Source of the DNA: Photobacterium salinisoli
Lineage (GTDB): Bacteria > Pseudomonadota > Gammaproteobacteria > Enterobacterales > Vibrionaceae
Length of the DNA: 64,000 nucleotides
Reading direction: 5' to 3'
NCBI RefSeq assembly: GCF_003614885.1
Contig: NZ_QZMS01000011.1
Location: 744,001-808,000, forward strand
Every line of letters begins with the position of its first letter. Position 1 is the stretch's first letter. Positions 15,859 to 25,035 of this stretch are shown here, one piece after another. Position numbers and translations under genes: made by a program. The notes under the pieces were generated by a model that saw only the letters and a list, made by a program, of their open reading frames with translations, did no database searches and was not told the origin of the DNA.

Positions 15859-17667
15859 ATGTTGAGTCCATCGAGATCGCCTGGTCGTTTTTCTCGCCTA
15901 TCCCGCCAGCGCGGCGCGGTCGGGATCGGTCTGATTTTACTCATGGTCAGCATGGTGCTGTTCCTGGCGATGGCCGTCGACACCGGCCGTCTGTACATGG
16001 AAAAACGCAAGCTCCAGAAACAGGCCGATTTAGCAGCACTCAGCTTAGGGCGAAGTGCCTGCTATATAGACGGAATCAACAATAAAGAAGCCCTGGAGAC
16101 CCTGGTCAAACAGAATCTGGCAGCCAATGGCTTTGATACCACAGCATCCAACCCCACCATTGAATTTGGTGCCGCGCAGATTTCCGGCAACGAGTGGCAA
16201 TTCGAACCTGCGAGCACGGCCGTCAAAAGTGCCGGCAGAGTCACCCTCAGTAAAACCGTGCCCGGCAGTTTGATTTCCCAGCTGTATAACCCCAATGATG
16301 TCACTTTGAGTGCGTCGGCGGCGGTGTATAAACAGATTTCAGTCGAGTTTGGGGTGGGATCTGGTTTAGTAAATATAGATTTAGATTCTGAAAAGAGAAA
16401 TCTTGCTAATCTATTGTTGGGAGAAATCCTAGGAGGAAATGTCGACATAGGTTCATATAAAGGTTTAATCGAAACACATGTAAAAATAGGTAGGTTACTA
16501 TCTGTTATGGAGGATAAAAACCTTTTAGACGTTGAACTTTCTGTTGCTGAACTGGATCAGGTTTTGGATAGCGAAATTGTTATTGCTGATTTTATTAATG
16601 CTATGATTGAAGCTGTTGATACTAGTCAATTATTAGCAGCAAGTGCAATCAGCGATTTAGAGGGTATTAGCAATCCAACAACAATGTTAAATGTAAATGA
16701 ATTAGAATTTAAAATTTCAGATATTCTTCAACTTGCCGCTGGCTCTGATGATGCAATGAATGAAGAAATTCGTCGTGCGGCACTAGTTAGTAATATTGCT
16801 ATTTATGACTTGGTATCAGGTGCTATTTATGCTGCAAATGGAGCTAATGCTATTGCAATTGATACTTTGAAAATTAATACAGGAGAATCTTTAGGCTTGG
16901 GTCTTCTGGGGTTAGAGTTAAATGCTACTATTATTGAGCCCCCAAAATTTAAAGTAGGTGTTCTTCCTGTGCCTGAGAATGGGTCAGCGACGAGTGTTGA
17001 AACAGCGCAGATAAGATTAGATATTGGGATCGACTTACCGCTTCCAACAATACCAAATCTCGTGGAAACTAACTTAGCTTTTGGGTTGTCATTAGAAGCA
17101 GCTAAAGCTGAAGCGAGATTGCTAGATATGACAGATTGTAATATTGATGGTTATAAAATGAAATTTGGGGTTACACCTACAGTTGCCGCAATAAAACTTG
17201 GAGATAAAGGAAATACAAATATACCAGCAAAACTTTCGGCGGGACTCCTTGGAGGAGCGTTGGAGTTGAATATAAATTTAGGCGCAAATATTCCTGTTTC
17301 ACCACCCGAAGAAAAAACTCTATTAATTGATGCCGAGCATGGAGATATACCAGATGTTTATGGGTTAGAAACACCTATCAATGAGCATCTTGATGGTTTG
17401 TTAACTAACCTAAATGTAGTTATAACAACAAGTGTTAAGAGTTTTTTAGATCCCTTGGGATTATTAGATGTTCTAGTTACTCCAGCAATTAATGGTTTGG
17501 TTAGTACATTATTGTCAGTTATTGTCGAACCAATACTTAAACCTGTTATTCTTCTGGTAGCTGATCAAGTACTGGTTCCTCTACTTAGTCTCCTCGGCAT
17601 CCAAGTCGGCACAGCCGATGTATTCGTTACATCAATTGATGTGGATGGCGGTGGTTTGATTCAGTAA
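15859..17667 (+). CDS. tadG: TadG-like Flp pilus protein with an atypical AT-rich core
   Basis: A 602-residue protein. The N-terminus has the TadG/TadE-type segment RQRGAVGIGLILLMVSMVLF followed by DTGRLYMEKRKLQKQADLAA and the DUF2134-like region to about residue 165. From about 16360 to 17590 composition and codon use switch to strongly AT-rich, then return for the last ~25 codons. The core (residues ~168-575) is rich in Leu, Ile, Asn and Asp, with no von Willebrand A motif and a hydrophobic C-terminal stretch. TadG proteins anchor or tip the Tad system. The core looks like a replaced, possibly adhesive, domain (inference). GAGGAG precedes the ATG. It closes the tad operon. Confidence 0.82.
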   Translation: MLSPSRSPGRFSRLSRQRGAVGIGLILLMVSMVLFLAMAVDTGRLYMEKRKLQKQADLAALSLGRSACYIDGINNKEALETLVKQNLAANGFDTTASNPTIEFGAAQISGNEWQFEPASTAVKSAGRVTLSKTVPGSLISQLYNPNDVTLSASAAVYKQISVEFGVGSGLVNIDLDSEKRNLANLLLGEILGGNVDIGSYKGLIETHVKIGRLLSVMEDKNLLDVELSVAELDQVLDSEIVIADFINAMIEAVDTSQLLAASAISDLEGISNPTTMLNVNELEFKISDILQLAAGSDDAMNEEIRRAALVSNIAIYDLVSGAIYAANGANAIAIDTLKINTGESLGLGLLGLELNATIIEPPKFKVGVLPVPENGSATSVETAQIRLDIGIDLPLPTIPNLVETNLAFGLSLEAAKAEARLLDMTDCNIDGYKMKFGVTPTVAAIKLGDKGNTNIPAKLSAGLLGGALELNINLGANIPVSPPEEKTLLIDAEHGDIPDVYGLETPINEHLDGLLTNLNVVITTSVKSFLDPLGLLDVLVTPAINGLVSTLLSVIVEPILKPVILLVADQVLVPLLSLLGIQVGTADVFVTSIDVDGGGLIQ

Positions 17668-17699
17668 GGGCCTGTGTAAGTCATGTTTTATACTACAAC

Positions 17700-18695
17700 T
17701 TAGCCATCCTGCATTTGCGCCAACTGAACCGGGATCTGAAAATGAAAACTGGCTGTACCCGTGAAACGGGTATCCATATCCAGCAGTATTTCGATCAGGC
17801 TGCCGTGATTGTCGAGGGGATAGCCAAGTAATTCGGCTTGCCGGAACAGGCTCTCAAGGGCATTGAGGTAAGCAATGTCAGAGGCGACGCGAACTTTAGT
17901 ACATAAATAGTAGCCTTCTGCAATCAGATGGTCGTTTGGCTCTGGCGGTGTTCGCCATTTTCCTGTGACGGATGTGATGTCATGCCAGGGGCGATCCAGC
18001 TCCAGCACGGGTGTGGCGCAGAGCATTTTGGCCGTCTGCTGCCCGTGTTGATTGAACAGGCTGTGCCAGTCTCCTCTGTGAACTGTCTGCGTGTAAATCC
18101 CTCTTGCCGGAAACCAGATTAATTCACACGGCATAGATGAAGCCAATTGCTGTTCAATGGGCGGTTGTATTACTTCGCAGGTGCGATGCTGGCTGGGATG
18201 CGCCAGTTTACTGAGTAAAGCGATGGTTTCGTCTGGCGTGCCCGTTTGTCCTAATGCTTTGATTTGTTTTGCCTGATAACCGGTTTCCCTTTTCAGGGCT
18301 TTCGCCAGTGCCTGCGACGAGGAATAGCCGGAAGACAGTGCAATATGGGTAATTGTGCTGTTTCGCGACATCAGCAACTGTGAGATGGCATATTGTAGCC
18401 TGATGCGGTGTAAATATTGCCCCGGCGTTTCATTGAACAACTGAGTAAATTGTCGGTGAAAATGAAAGGGCGATATGGCACTTCTGCTGGCAATTTGCTC
18501 CCAGGTCAGTCTTTCACTGAGCGTACTGTGCATCAGCTGCAAGGCCATTTCGAAGCGCTTTCGCACATTGTCAGCCAAAGGTGCAAGCAGGGTGCTCTCG
18601 GGCACGAGTTCATAGAGTGCCGTTAAGGTATCAAAAGAATCCGGGCTCTGTTTCATGGCTGAAAGGGCGAAGTGAAAGTGGGTGTCACTATGCAC
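17700..18695 (-). CDS. AraC-family regulator with GyrI-like effector domain
   Basis: A 331-residue regulator with the HTH near the N-terminus: RLTWEQIASRSAISPFHFHR, then HRIRLQYAISQLLMSRNS, then ITHIALSSGYSSSQALAKAL (residues ~60-150). The C-terminal half (from CELIWFPARGIYTQTVHRG) fits the GyrI-like/AraC effector-binding domain of Rob- and BmrR-type multidrug sensors. Its C-terminus faces tadG with 32 bases between stops. It lies 61 bases downstream of the lipoprotein hydrolase on the same strand and may be cotranscribed with it. Confidence 0.87.
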   Translation of the reverse strand: MHSDTHFHFALSAMKQSPDSFDTLTALYELVPESTLLAPLADNVRKRFEMALQLMHSTLSERLTWEQIASRSAISPFHFHRQFTQLFNETPGQYLHRIRLQYAISQLLMSRNSTITHIALSSGYSSSQALAKALKRETGYQAKQIKALGQTGTPDETIALLSKLAHPSQHRTCEVIQPPIEQQLASSMPCELIWFPARGIYTQTVHRGDWHSLFNQHGQQTAKMLCATPVLELDRPWHDITSVTGKWRTPPEPNDHLIAEGYYLCTKVRVASDIAYLNALESLFRQAELLGYPLDNHGSLIEILLDMDTRFTGTASFHFQIPVQLAQMQDG

Positions 18696-18756
18696 CTCGA
18701 TGCAATAATTTGCAAGGTGTTGACGGGTCCTGATTTGCTCGCGATAGCCTCGCTAA

Positions 18757-19806
18757 CTACTGCTGCAGTGTTACTGGCATGGGTTTATGCGGGCTGTCAG
18801 CCCGCAGCAGGCTCAGCCAGGATGAGTGAGCGGTTTGTTGTGTCTGCTGGTTCAGCCAGTGGATCAGCGTCGGAACGGTGTCGGGTGCCAGCGCCGATTC
18901 GCCTAGCCAGTGTAGTTTGAGCAGATCCAGTGTATCCATGCTCTGTCTGGGAAAATAGGCTGAATCCAGCAGCCCGTGATTACCGCTTGCGATCAGCCGG
19001 GTTGAGACAAAGGGATTTGAAGCGCGCTGCTTTCTTTCAAACTCAAGCCGGGCATCGACATTGAGATCATCTTCTCCCCAGATGAACAGAGCCGGTGTGT
19101 GTATCAGCGGGTAATCCTGGCTGGCATCTGACTGCAGATTCTTCAAAACAAAGTGATACCTGTCTTCCGGCATGGCGTGCTCACCCATCGCCTGCAGATA
19201 GTCTGTATAGTCGGGCGCTTGAAGCAATAAGGTAATTTCCTCGTCAAACGCCAGGAGGGCTGCCTGAATCTCTGCCTCTGTCGCCCCGGCTTCTGTGTGT
19301 TTGATCCGGGTATAGTAACGGCTCTGCTCAATCCAATTTGTCGCAAAGCCAACACCAACCATAAAGCCAAACTGTGCCGGGTGATCGACGGCCAGAGACG
19401 GCAGCACCCAACCAGCCTGGCTGAACCCCACTAAACCGGTTTGCCGGGCCGTAAAGCCATAGCGGGATTGTACCCATTGAATGGCATCAAGCACTTCGGC
19501 TTGTCTGTCTGCCATCGACTGCTCAAGCCAGTTTCCGGTTGATTGCCCGACGCCAGGTTTATCCCAGCTCATTATCGCGTAACCTTCGGCACGGAGCTGA
19601 TCCCACAGCAAAGGGTAATATCCGTAAGCGTCATGGGGCATCTCACCGTCACCATGAACGAACAGCAGCACAGCTTTGCCTGTTTTACTCCCTGTTGGTG
19701 GCAAATATACCCCGGATAGTTGATGTTCGCCGCTCTGGAAAACAATGTTTTCTTCTGACGAACAGGCAGAAAGAGTCAGGACGAAGAACAGGACAAGCAG
19801 TTTCAT
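18757..19806 (-). CDS. Alpha/beta-hydrolase lipoprotein
   Basis: A 349-residue protein with a lipoprotein signal LFFVLTLSAC/SSE (Cys15). The body is an alpha/beta hydrolase: oxyanion strand AVLLFVHGDGEMP, nucleophile elbow GLVGFSQAGWVLP (Ser in GFSQA), acid region PALFIWGEDDLNVD, and a catalytic His in ASGNHGLLDSA. This pattern is that of serine esterases/peptidases of the prolyl-oligopeptidase side of the family. The substrate is unknown. Lipidation places it on a membrane facing the periplasm. Confidence 0.85.
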   Translation of the reverse strand: MKLLVLFFVLTLSACSSEENIVFQSGEHQLSGVYLPPTGSKTGKAVLLFVHGDGEMPHDAYGYYPLLWDQLRAEGYAIMSWDKPGVGQSTGNWLEQSMADRQAEVLDAIQWVQSRYGFTARQTGLVGFSQAGWVLPSLAVDHPAQFGFMVGVGFATNWIEQSRYYTRIKHTEAGATEAEIQAALLAFDEEITLLLQAPDYTDYLQAMGEHAMPEDRYHFVLKNLQSDASQDYPLIHTPALFIWGEDDLNVDARLEFERKQRASNPFVSTRLIASGNHGLLDSAYFPRQSMDTLDLLKLHWLGESALAPDTVPTLIHWLNQQTQQTAHSSWLSLLRADSPHKPMPVTLQQ

Positions 19807-20161
19807 TCAGTTCACCTTCATCTGCTGGGAACGTGTGTCATATGTCAGCAAGAGTATCGGGGGAGCGGCTAACAAAAACGTGTCCCTGTTTGCTGTTTGC
19901 AGATGAAGCTAAATACCTTATGGGCATACGGCGATGTGAAAATGTGCATTCACCTCAAAACAGGCAGATAAAGCGTTAAAAAAATAGATTAACACCCGTC
20001 ATCTTTGATGAAATCGGGTGCGCATTATGTCTTCTCATTTCTGTCGTCCACTGTTTGTTACATGTTGGATTTTTCAGCACAACAAAAATAAGTTCGTGAG
20101 TGTATCTATTTCATTGATATTGATGTTTTTTACAAATCCACACAGTCAGGGTTAACGTTTA
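19807..20161. other. Intergenic region upstream of the chemoreceptor
   Basis: 355 bases between divergent genes. No convincing ORF, repeat or RNA was seen. It should hold the promoters of the lipoprotein hydrolase (minus) and chemoreceptor (plus). An AGGG lies about 13 bases before the chemoreceptor ATG. Confidence 0.5.
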
Positions 20162-21736
20162 ATGAAAAAATTTATAGTGATGGTTGTCTGTGCAATGTTT
20201 GCCATTGCAGCGATAGCGAGTATTTGGTCGACCTCGTATATTTCTCATCAGGAAATAGACAGTATTATTCTGAAAAAATCGCAGGCTCAGGCAGAGTTAC
20301 TGGCAAAGAATGTTGAGTATGTGCTCGAGAACTCTCAGCAGCCGGAAAAGGATTTACAGGCACTGGTGTTGTCGCTCAAGCAGCGCAGTGATATCAGTTA
20401 TGCTGTGGTGATTAATAAAAACATCACGGCCATTGCCCACAGTGATCCGCAAAAGCTGAACAAAGTCTATGACGACAGCTACACAGTGGAAGGGGCTGGA
20501 CAAGGTAAACCGAAACACTCCAAGTGGTATGCGGATGTTCAGAAAGTGTGGGTATACGACATCATGATGCCTGTGTACGTGAACGGAGCGCTTTATGGCG
20601 CGTTTGACGTTGGTATTCCGATTACAGAAGTCGATAACGCCGCCAGTGAAATTGTGATTGCCCAGCTGACCGCCATCATCATTATTTTTGTCATTTGCGC
20701 GGTTTTTCTGATGTGGATACTGAACCGTTTGTTCATGCCGCTCACCGGATTGCAGCAGGCGCTGGAAGATATTTCCAAAGGCGATGGCAACCTGACGGTA
20801 CGGCTGCCGGTAAAAGGCAATGATGAAATCGCCCGTATTTCAGAGGCATTCAATACCTTTGTCAGCAAGATCAACGACATTATCGTTCAGGTGGTTGATA
20901 CCGGTGTTGGCTTGGGACGCTCTGCTGCGTCGCTGCGTGATCAGTCGGTGCATGCATTGTCGAGAGGGCAGGACCAGAGCGAACAGACGCTGCTGGTGGT
21001 GACCTCGATGAATGAAATGATCGCGACAATCAATGAAATCTCCAATAACGCAGCCGGTGCCGCTGAATCGGCAGGTAGCGCGAACAGCCAAACTCAGGCC
21101 GGACGCAAGACGCTGCAAGCGGCAACCAACACCATCAATCATCTGGCCGGTGAAATGAATAACATGTCTGCTGTGATTGCAACACTGGCAGACAAAACTC
21201 AGTCGATCGGCTCAATATTGGATGTGATTCGCGGCATTTCCGAGCAAACCAATCTGCTGGCACTGAATGCGGCCATTGAGGCAGCCCGTGCCGGTGAAGC
21301 TGGCCGTGGATTTGCGGTCGTTGCGGATGAAGTGCGTAATCTGGCTACCAAAACGGCCCAGTCGACCGATGAAATCCAGCGTATGATTGACCAGTTGCAG
21401 CATGAAGCCAAGAATGCAGTGTCTGCAATGGAAAGCAGTAAATCCCTGACAGAGGAAGGCACCAAAGCCACGGAAGACGCATTGAGTGCACTGGACGAAA
21501 TTTCAGGACAGGTGGTTGCGATTCTGGACATGAATACTCAGGTTGCCACGGCCACAGAGCAGCAATCCAGTGTAGCCAATGAAATCAATCTCAACATGGA
21601 TACAGTGAATCAGGCGGTTCAGGCCGGGCTGGATGCCAGTATGGAACTGGAAAAAACCAGTCAGGATCTGGCGGGTCTGGCAGAGAAACTGGATCGACTG
21701 GTTGGCGCTTTCAAGCTGGCAAGACAGGTTCGATAG
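20162..21736 (+). CDS. Methyl-accepting chemotaxis protein
   Basis: A 524-residue chemoreceptor. TM1 is at residues ~4-24, a short Cache-like periplasmic domain at ~25-165 ([39 protein letters not shown]), TM2 at ~168-190, HAMP at ~190-243 ([20 protein letters not shown]) and the MCP signalling hairpin with the invariant tip [20 protein letters not shown]. There is no C-terminal CheR/B-binding pentapeptide. The single small Cache domain suggests a small organic ligand. It is followed by a hairpin and appears monocistronic. Confidence 0.95.
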   Translation: MKKFIVMVVCAMFAIAAIASIWSTSYISHQEIDSIILKKSQAQAELLAKNVEYVLENSQQPEKDLQALVLSLKQRSDISYAVVINKNITAIAHSDPQKLNKVYDDSYTVEGAGQGKPKHSKWYADVQKVWVYDIMMPVYVNGALYGAFDVGIPITEVDNAASEIVIAQLTAIIIIFVICAVFLMWILNRLFMPLTGLQQALEDISKGDGNLTVRLPVKGNDEIARISEAFNTFVSKINDIIVQVVDTGVGLGRSAASLRDQSVHALSRGQDQSEQTLLVVTSMNEMIATINEISNNAAGAAESAGSANSQTQAGRKTLQAATNTINHLAGEMNNMSAVIATLADKTQSIGSILDVIRGISEQTNLLALNAAIEAARAGEAGRGFAVVADEVRNLATKTAQSTDEIQRMIDQLQHEAKNAVSAMESSKSLTEEGTKATEDALSALDEISGQVVAILDMNTQVATATEQQSSVANEINLNMDTVNQAVQAGLDASMELEKTSQDLAGLAEKLDRLVGAFKLARQVR

Positions 21737-21760
21737 CCGCTGCTGATAGATAACGGGTTC

Positions 21761-21792
21761 TTCAGCAAGGGGGCAGGATCTCCCTTGCTGAA
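21761..21792 (+). terminator. Hairpin after the chemoreceptor gene
   Basis: Perfect 11-bp stem (TTCAGCAAGGG at 21761-21771, CCCTTGCTGAA at 21782-21792), 10-base loop, 25 bases past the stop. The downstream T run is poor (GGATATTGTTT), so termination strength is uncertain. Confidence 0.65.
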
Positions 21793-22125
21793 GGATATTG
21801 TTTAATTCAACTCAAATCTAAGCCTGACAGGCTTCTCTTCAGAGACTTTTTTACTCCCCCGCCTTTTTGATCCTTTTGCCCGCCGCTAGGTCAGCCAGTA
21901 GCGTTTGACTTGGTATAAATGACCACAGAAGCCGGTTATTTTCCTTTTAAGATTCATTACATAACGACTTGTCGTCACGCAAAAGCCACTTAGTATTAAT
22001 AAAACTTATACCTTAGTTTTAACCTGACTGATTCTTGTTGCCGGGGTAGTTATATCGCCAGTAAGTTAACAAATGATTAACAAGATGTGCGATTTAACTT
22101 CATTCACTGTTGAAAAGGAAAAGTT
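21793..22125. other. Promoter region of the gamma-glutamylation operon
   Basis: 333 bases with no credible ORF. It is AT-rich near the downstream end and should carry the promoter of the permease operon. AAAAGGAAAA lies before the permease ATG. No operator or riboswitch was recognised. Confidence 0.5.
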
Positions 22126-23559
22126 ATGTCTGGCAGCAAGGATCAAGCCGTCGAAACTCATACCGTTTCTGACGAATACTTACGTAAACGACAACTCAAA
22201 AAAGGCGTGGCAGGCTGGGTACTGCTGGCAAGCCTGGGGGTGTCCTATGTGATCTCCGGGGATTTCGCTGGCTGGAACTTTGGCTTAGAGCGGGCCGGGT
22301 TTGGCGGCATGTTACTGGCCACCATAGTCATGGGATTGATGTATATGTGCCTGGTGCTGAGCCTGGCCGAAATGTCGTCATCCATTCCCACGGCGGGCGG
22401 CGGTTACAGTTTTGCCCGCCGGGCCATGGGCCCGTGGGGAGGCTTTTTAACCGGCACGGCTATCTTGCTGGAATATGCTATTGCCCCTGCCGCGATTGCG
22501 ATATTCATCGGTGGTTATGTCAATGAGTTAATCGGTATTGACGGCCCGGTAGTCTATGCGGCGTTTTATTGTGTGTTTGTCGGCATTCATTTGTGGGGCG
22601 CCGGAGAAGCGCTGCGCATCATGATGGGGATCACCTTGCTGGCAGTGATTGCGATTATTGTCTTTGCGCTGGGTATGCTGCCCTATTTTGACATCAACAA
22701 CCTTTTCGATATTGCTGTTAATTCTGATGTCGCCGGCGCCAGTGCCTTTTTACCTGAAGGTTACATGGGGATATGGGCGGCACTGCCATTTGCCATGTGG
22801 TTATTCCTGGCGGTCGAAGGGGTGCCGCTGGCGGCAGAAGAGGCGACGAATCCGGCTAAAGATATGCCGCGAGGCATTATCGCTTCCATGCTGATTCTGA
22901 TTGTGTTTGCCGCGTTGGTGTTGATTTTGGTACCTGGCGGTGCCGGGGCCGAAGCCATGAAATCACACAGTGCGCCATTGGTCGGGGCGCTGCAGTCGGT
23001 CCACGGCACGGAATCGCTGGCGGCGAAATTCGTTAACCTTGTAGGCCTGTTTGGCTTAATTGCCAGTTTCTTCTCAATTATCTATGCCTATTCGCGCCAG
23101 GTGTTTGCGCTGTCACGTGCCGGCTACCTGCCCCGTTTTCTGTCCCTGTCCGGTGAGCGTAAAGTGCCTGTCTGGGCGCTCATTGTCCCCGGTGTGATCG
23201 GCTTTCTGTTGTCGCTGTCCGGGGAAGGGGATCTGATGATCACTATGGCGGTATTCGGCGCGACTGTGTCTTATGCCCTGATGAGCCTGTCTCATATTAT
23301 CCTGCGCCGCAAAGAGCCTGCGCTCGAGCGCCCCTACAAGACACCGGGCGGCACGCTGACATCGGGCATTGCGTTGCTCCTGTCGCTGGTGGCGCTGGCA
23401 TCCACTTTTGTGGTGAGCCTGCAAGCCGCGCTTTGGTCTGCCCTTTTCTATGCAGTGATGCTGACCTATTTTGCGCTGTACAGCCGTCATCGCATTGTGG
23501 CCAATGCGCCGGAAGAAGAGTTTGACCTGATTTCCGGTGCAGAGTCTGAACTCAGTTAA
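22126..23559 (+). CDS. APC-superfamily permease, ethanolamine-permease type
   Basis: A 477-residue, 12-helix amino acid/polyamine/organocation permease. The start LKKGVAGWVLLASLGVSYVI with SGDFAGWNFGLERAGFGGML is characteristic of the ethanolamine permease group (Eat). A tail of ~20 acidic residues is cytoplasmic. It is first gene of a five-gene cluster with a glutamine-synthetase-like ligase, two dehydrogenases and an amidotransferase, so its substrate should be a small primary amine, most simply ethanolamine. Substrate is by family resemblance and context, not proof. Confidence 0.82.
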   Translation: MSGSKDQAVETHTVSDEYLRKRQLKKGVAGWVLLASLGVSYVISGDFAGWNFGLERAGFGGMLLATIVMGLMYMCLVLSLAEMSSSIPTAGGGYSFARRAMGPWGGFLTGTAILLEYAIAPAAIAIFIGGYVNELIGIDGPVVYAAFYCVFVGIHLWGAGEALRIMMGITLLAVIAIIVFALGMLPYFDINNLFDIAVNSDVAGASAFLPEGYMGIWAALPFAMWLFLAVEGVPLAAEEATNPAKDMPRGIIASMLILIVFAALVLILVPGGAGAEAMKSHSAPLVGALQSVHGTESLAAKFVNLVGLFGLIASFFSIIYAYSRQVFALSRAGYLPRFLSLSGERKVPVWALIVPGVIGFLLSLSGEGDLMITMAVFGATVSYALMSLSHIILRRKEPALERPYKTPGGTLTSGIALLLSLVALASTFVVSLQAALWSALFYAVMLTYFALYSRHRIVANAPEEEFDLISGAESELS

Positions 23560-23655
23560 TGTCATCTGAGGACGCGCTGGTAGAAGCAGCGCGTCCGTAA
23601 TCACCCTATGTCCAAACAGGCTCAGGAACGAGTCATCTTGATCAAAGAGGTACAC

Positions 23656-25023
23656 ATGGAAGCCAGAGAAGTGAAGACGATTGCCGATGCCATGGCTATT
23701 GTTGAAGAGCGCGCACTGACCCACGTGAAAGTCGGCTTGTTTGATAACGACGGCATCATGCGCGGTAAATACATGTCGAAATCCAAGTTCTTTTCATCGC
23801 TCGAAAAGGGGTTTGCGTTTTGTGATGTGGTGCTGGGCTGGGATTCTAAAGATCAGCTCTACGACAATACCCGCTATACCGGCTGGCATACCGGTTATCC
23901 CGATGCTCCGGTGCGCATTTTGCCGCACACCTGCCGGGAGGTCTACGGCGAAGAGGGCATGCTGCTGTTTATTGCCGAGTTCACCGATGAAGCCGAGAAA
24001 GTCTGTCCGCGCGGCACCTTGCGCAAAGTGCTGCAAAAAGCCGGTGACATGGGTTTTGACGTGTTTGCCGCCCTTGAATATGAGTTCTTCGTGTTCAATG
24101 AAACGCCGCACTCGGCCAGAGAAAAAGGTTTTCGCAATCTGGAAACCATTACACCGGACTGGTTTGGTTATTCGATGATCCGCAACTCTGTCCATTCTGG
24201 TTTGTATGAAGCCATTCTGGGCATGAGTGAGCAGATGGATTTTCCGATTGAAGGCATTCACTCAGAAACCGGCCCCGGGGTGCTGGAAGCCGCCATCGCT
24301 GTAGACAGTGCAGAGGCCGCCGCCGACAAAGCGGCCTTGTTCAAAACCTTCATGAAAGTGCTGGCACAGAAAAGGGATCTGCTGGCGACTTTCATGGCGA
24401 AATGGTCGGGGGATTATCCCGGCCAGAGCGGGCATATTCATGTGTCGCTGAAAAATAAAGACGGCTCGTCGGCGTTTTACGATCCGACACAAACTCACAA
24501 TATGAGCAAACTGCAACGGCATTTTCTGGCCGGCCAGCAGCGTTTGATGCCTGAGTTTTTGTGTCTGATTGCGCCGACCATCAACAGCTACACCCGAATG
24601 ATCCCCGGTTTCTGGGCGCCGACGGATGCCACCTGGGGCGTGGAAAACCGCACCACGGCTCTGCGGGTGATCCCCGGCAGTGAGCAATCCCAGCGAATCG
24701 AACACCGCTTAGGGGCGGCCGATGCCAATCCGTATCTGGCACTGGCGGCCGCAGTGGCCTCCGGTCTGTACGGCATTATGCAGGAATGGGAACCGTTCGA
24801 GCAGGTGAAGGGCAATGCCTACGAACAGCCACACGCCCCGGAGCTACAATTACCACGTACGCTGTGGGATGCCGCGCAGCGATTTAAGCAGTCAGACGCT
24901 GCCCGCACCATGTTCGGTGATGAGTTTGTTGAGCACTTTGCTGCCAGCCGTGAGTGGGAAGAGCGGGAATTCAGAAAACACGTGACTGATTGGGAAATGG
25001 ATCGGTATTTCGAAATTATTTAA
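23656..25023 (+). CDS. Glutamine-synthetase-like gamma-glutamyl-amine ligase
   Basis: A 455-residue member of the GS I fold, like PuuA, IpuC and GlnA4. ATP/glutamate-site motifs are visible: ALEYEFFVFNE, then SETGPGVLEAAIA, then SGHIHVSLKN, then RMIPGFWAPTDATWGVENRT and RIEHRLGAADANPYLALAA. It lacks the tyrosine adenylylation region of true GlnA, so it probably joins glutamate to an amine rather than ammonia. An upstream ATG at 23608 has no ribosome binding site; AGAGG fits the ATG at 23656, which also matches the usual family start. Context predicts gamma-glutamylethanolamide synthesis (inference). Confidence 0.85.
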   Translation: MEAREVKTIADAMAIVEERALTHVKVGLFDNDGIMRGKYMSKSKFFSSLEKGFAFCDVVLGWDSKDQLYDNTRYTGWHTGYPDAPVRILPHTCREVYGEEGMLLFIAEFTDEAEKVCPRGTLRKVLQKAGDMGFDVFAALEYEFFVFNETPHSAREKGFRNLETITPDWFGYSMIRNSVHSGLYEAILGMSEQMDFPIEGIHSETGPGVLEAAIAVDSAEAAADKAALFKTFMKVLAQKRDLLATFMAKWSGDYPGQSGHIHVSLKNKDGSSAFYDPTQTHNMSKLQRHFLAGQQRLMPEFLCLIAPTINSYTRMIPGFWAPTDATWGVENRTTALRVIPGSEQSQRIEHRLGAADANPYLALAAAVASGLYGIMQEWEPFEQVKGNAYEQPHAPELQLPRTLWDAAQRFKQSDAARTMFGDEFVEHFAASREWEEREFRKHVTDWEMDRYFEII

Positions 25024-25035
25024 GGAAGATGCGCA

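Noticed and set aside
15696-16085. 129-codon open frame overlapping the start of tadG
   Set aside because: Different frame from tadG, which has a GAGGAG site and clear TadG homology; the overlap is incidental.
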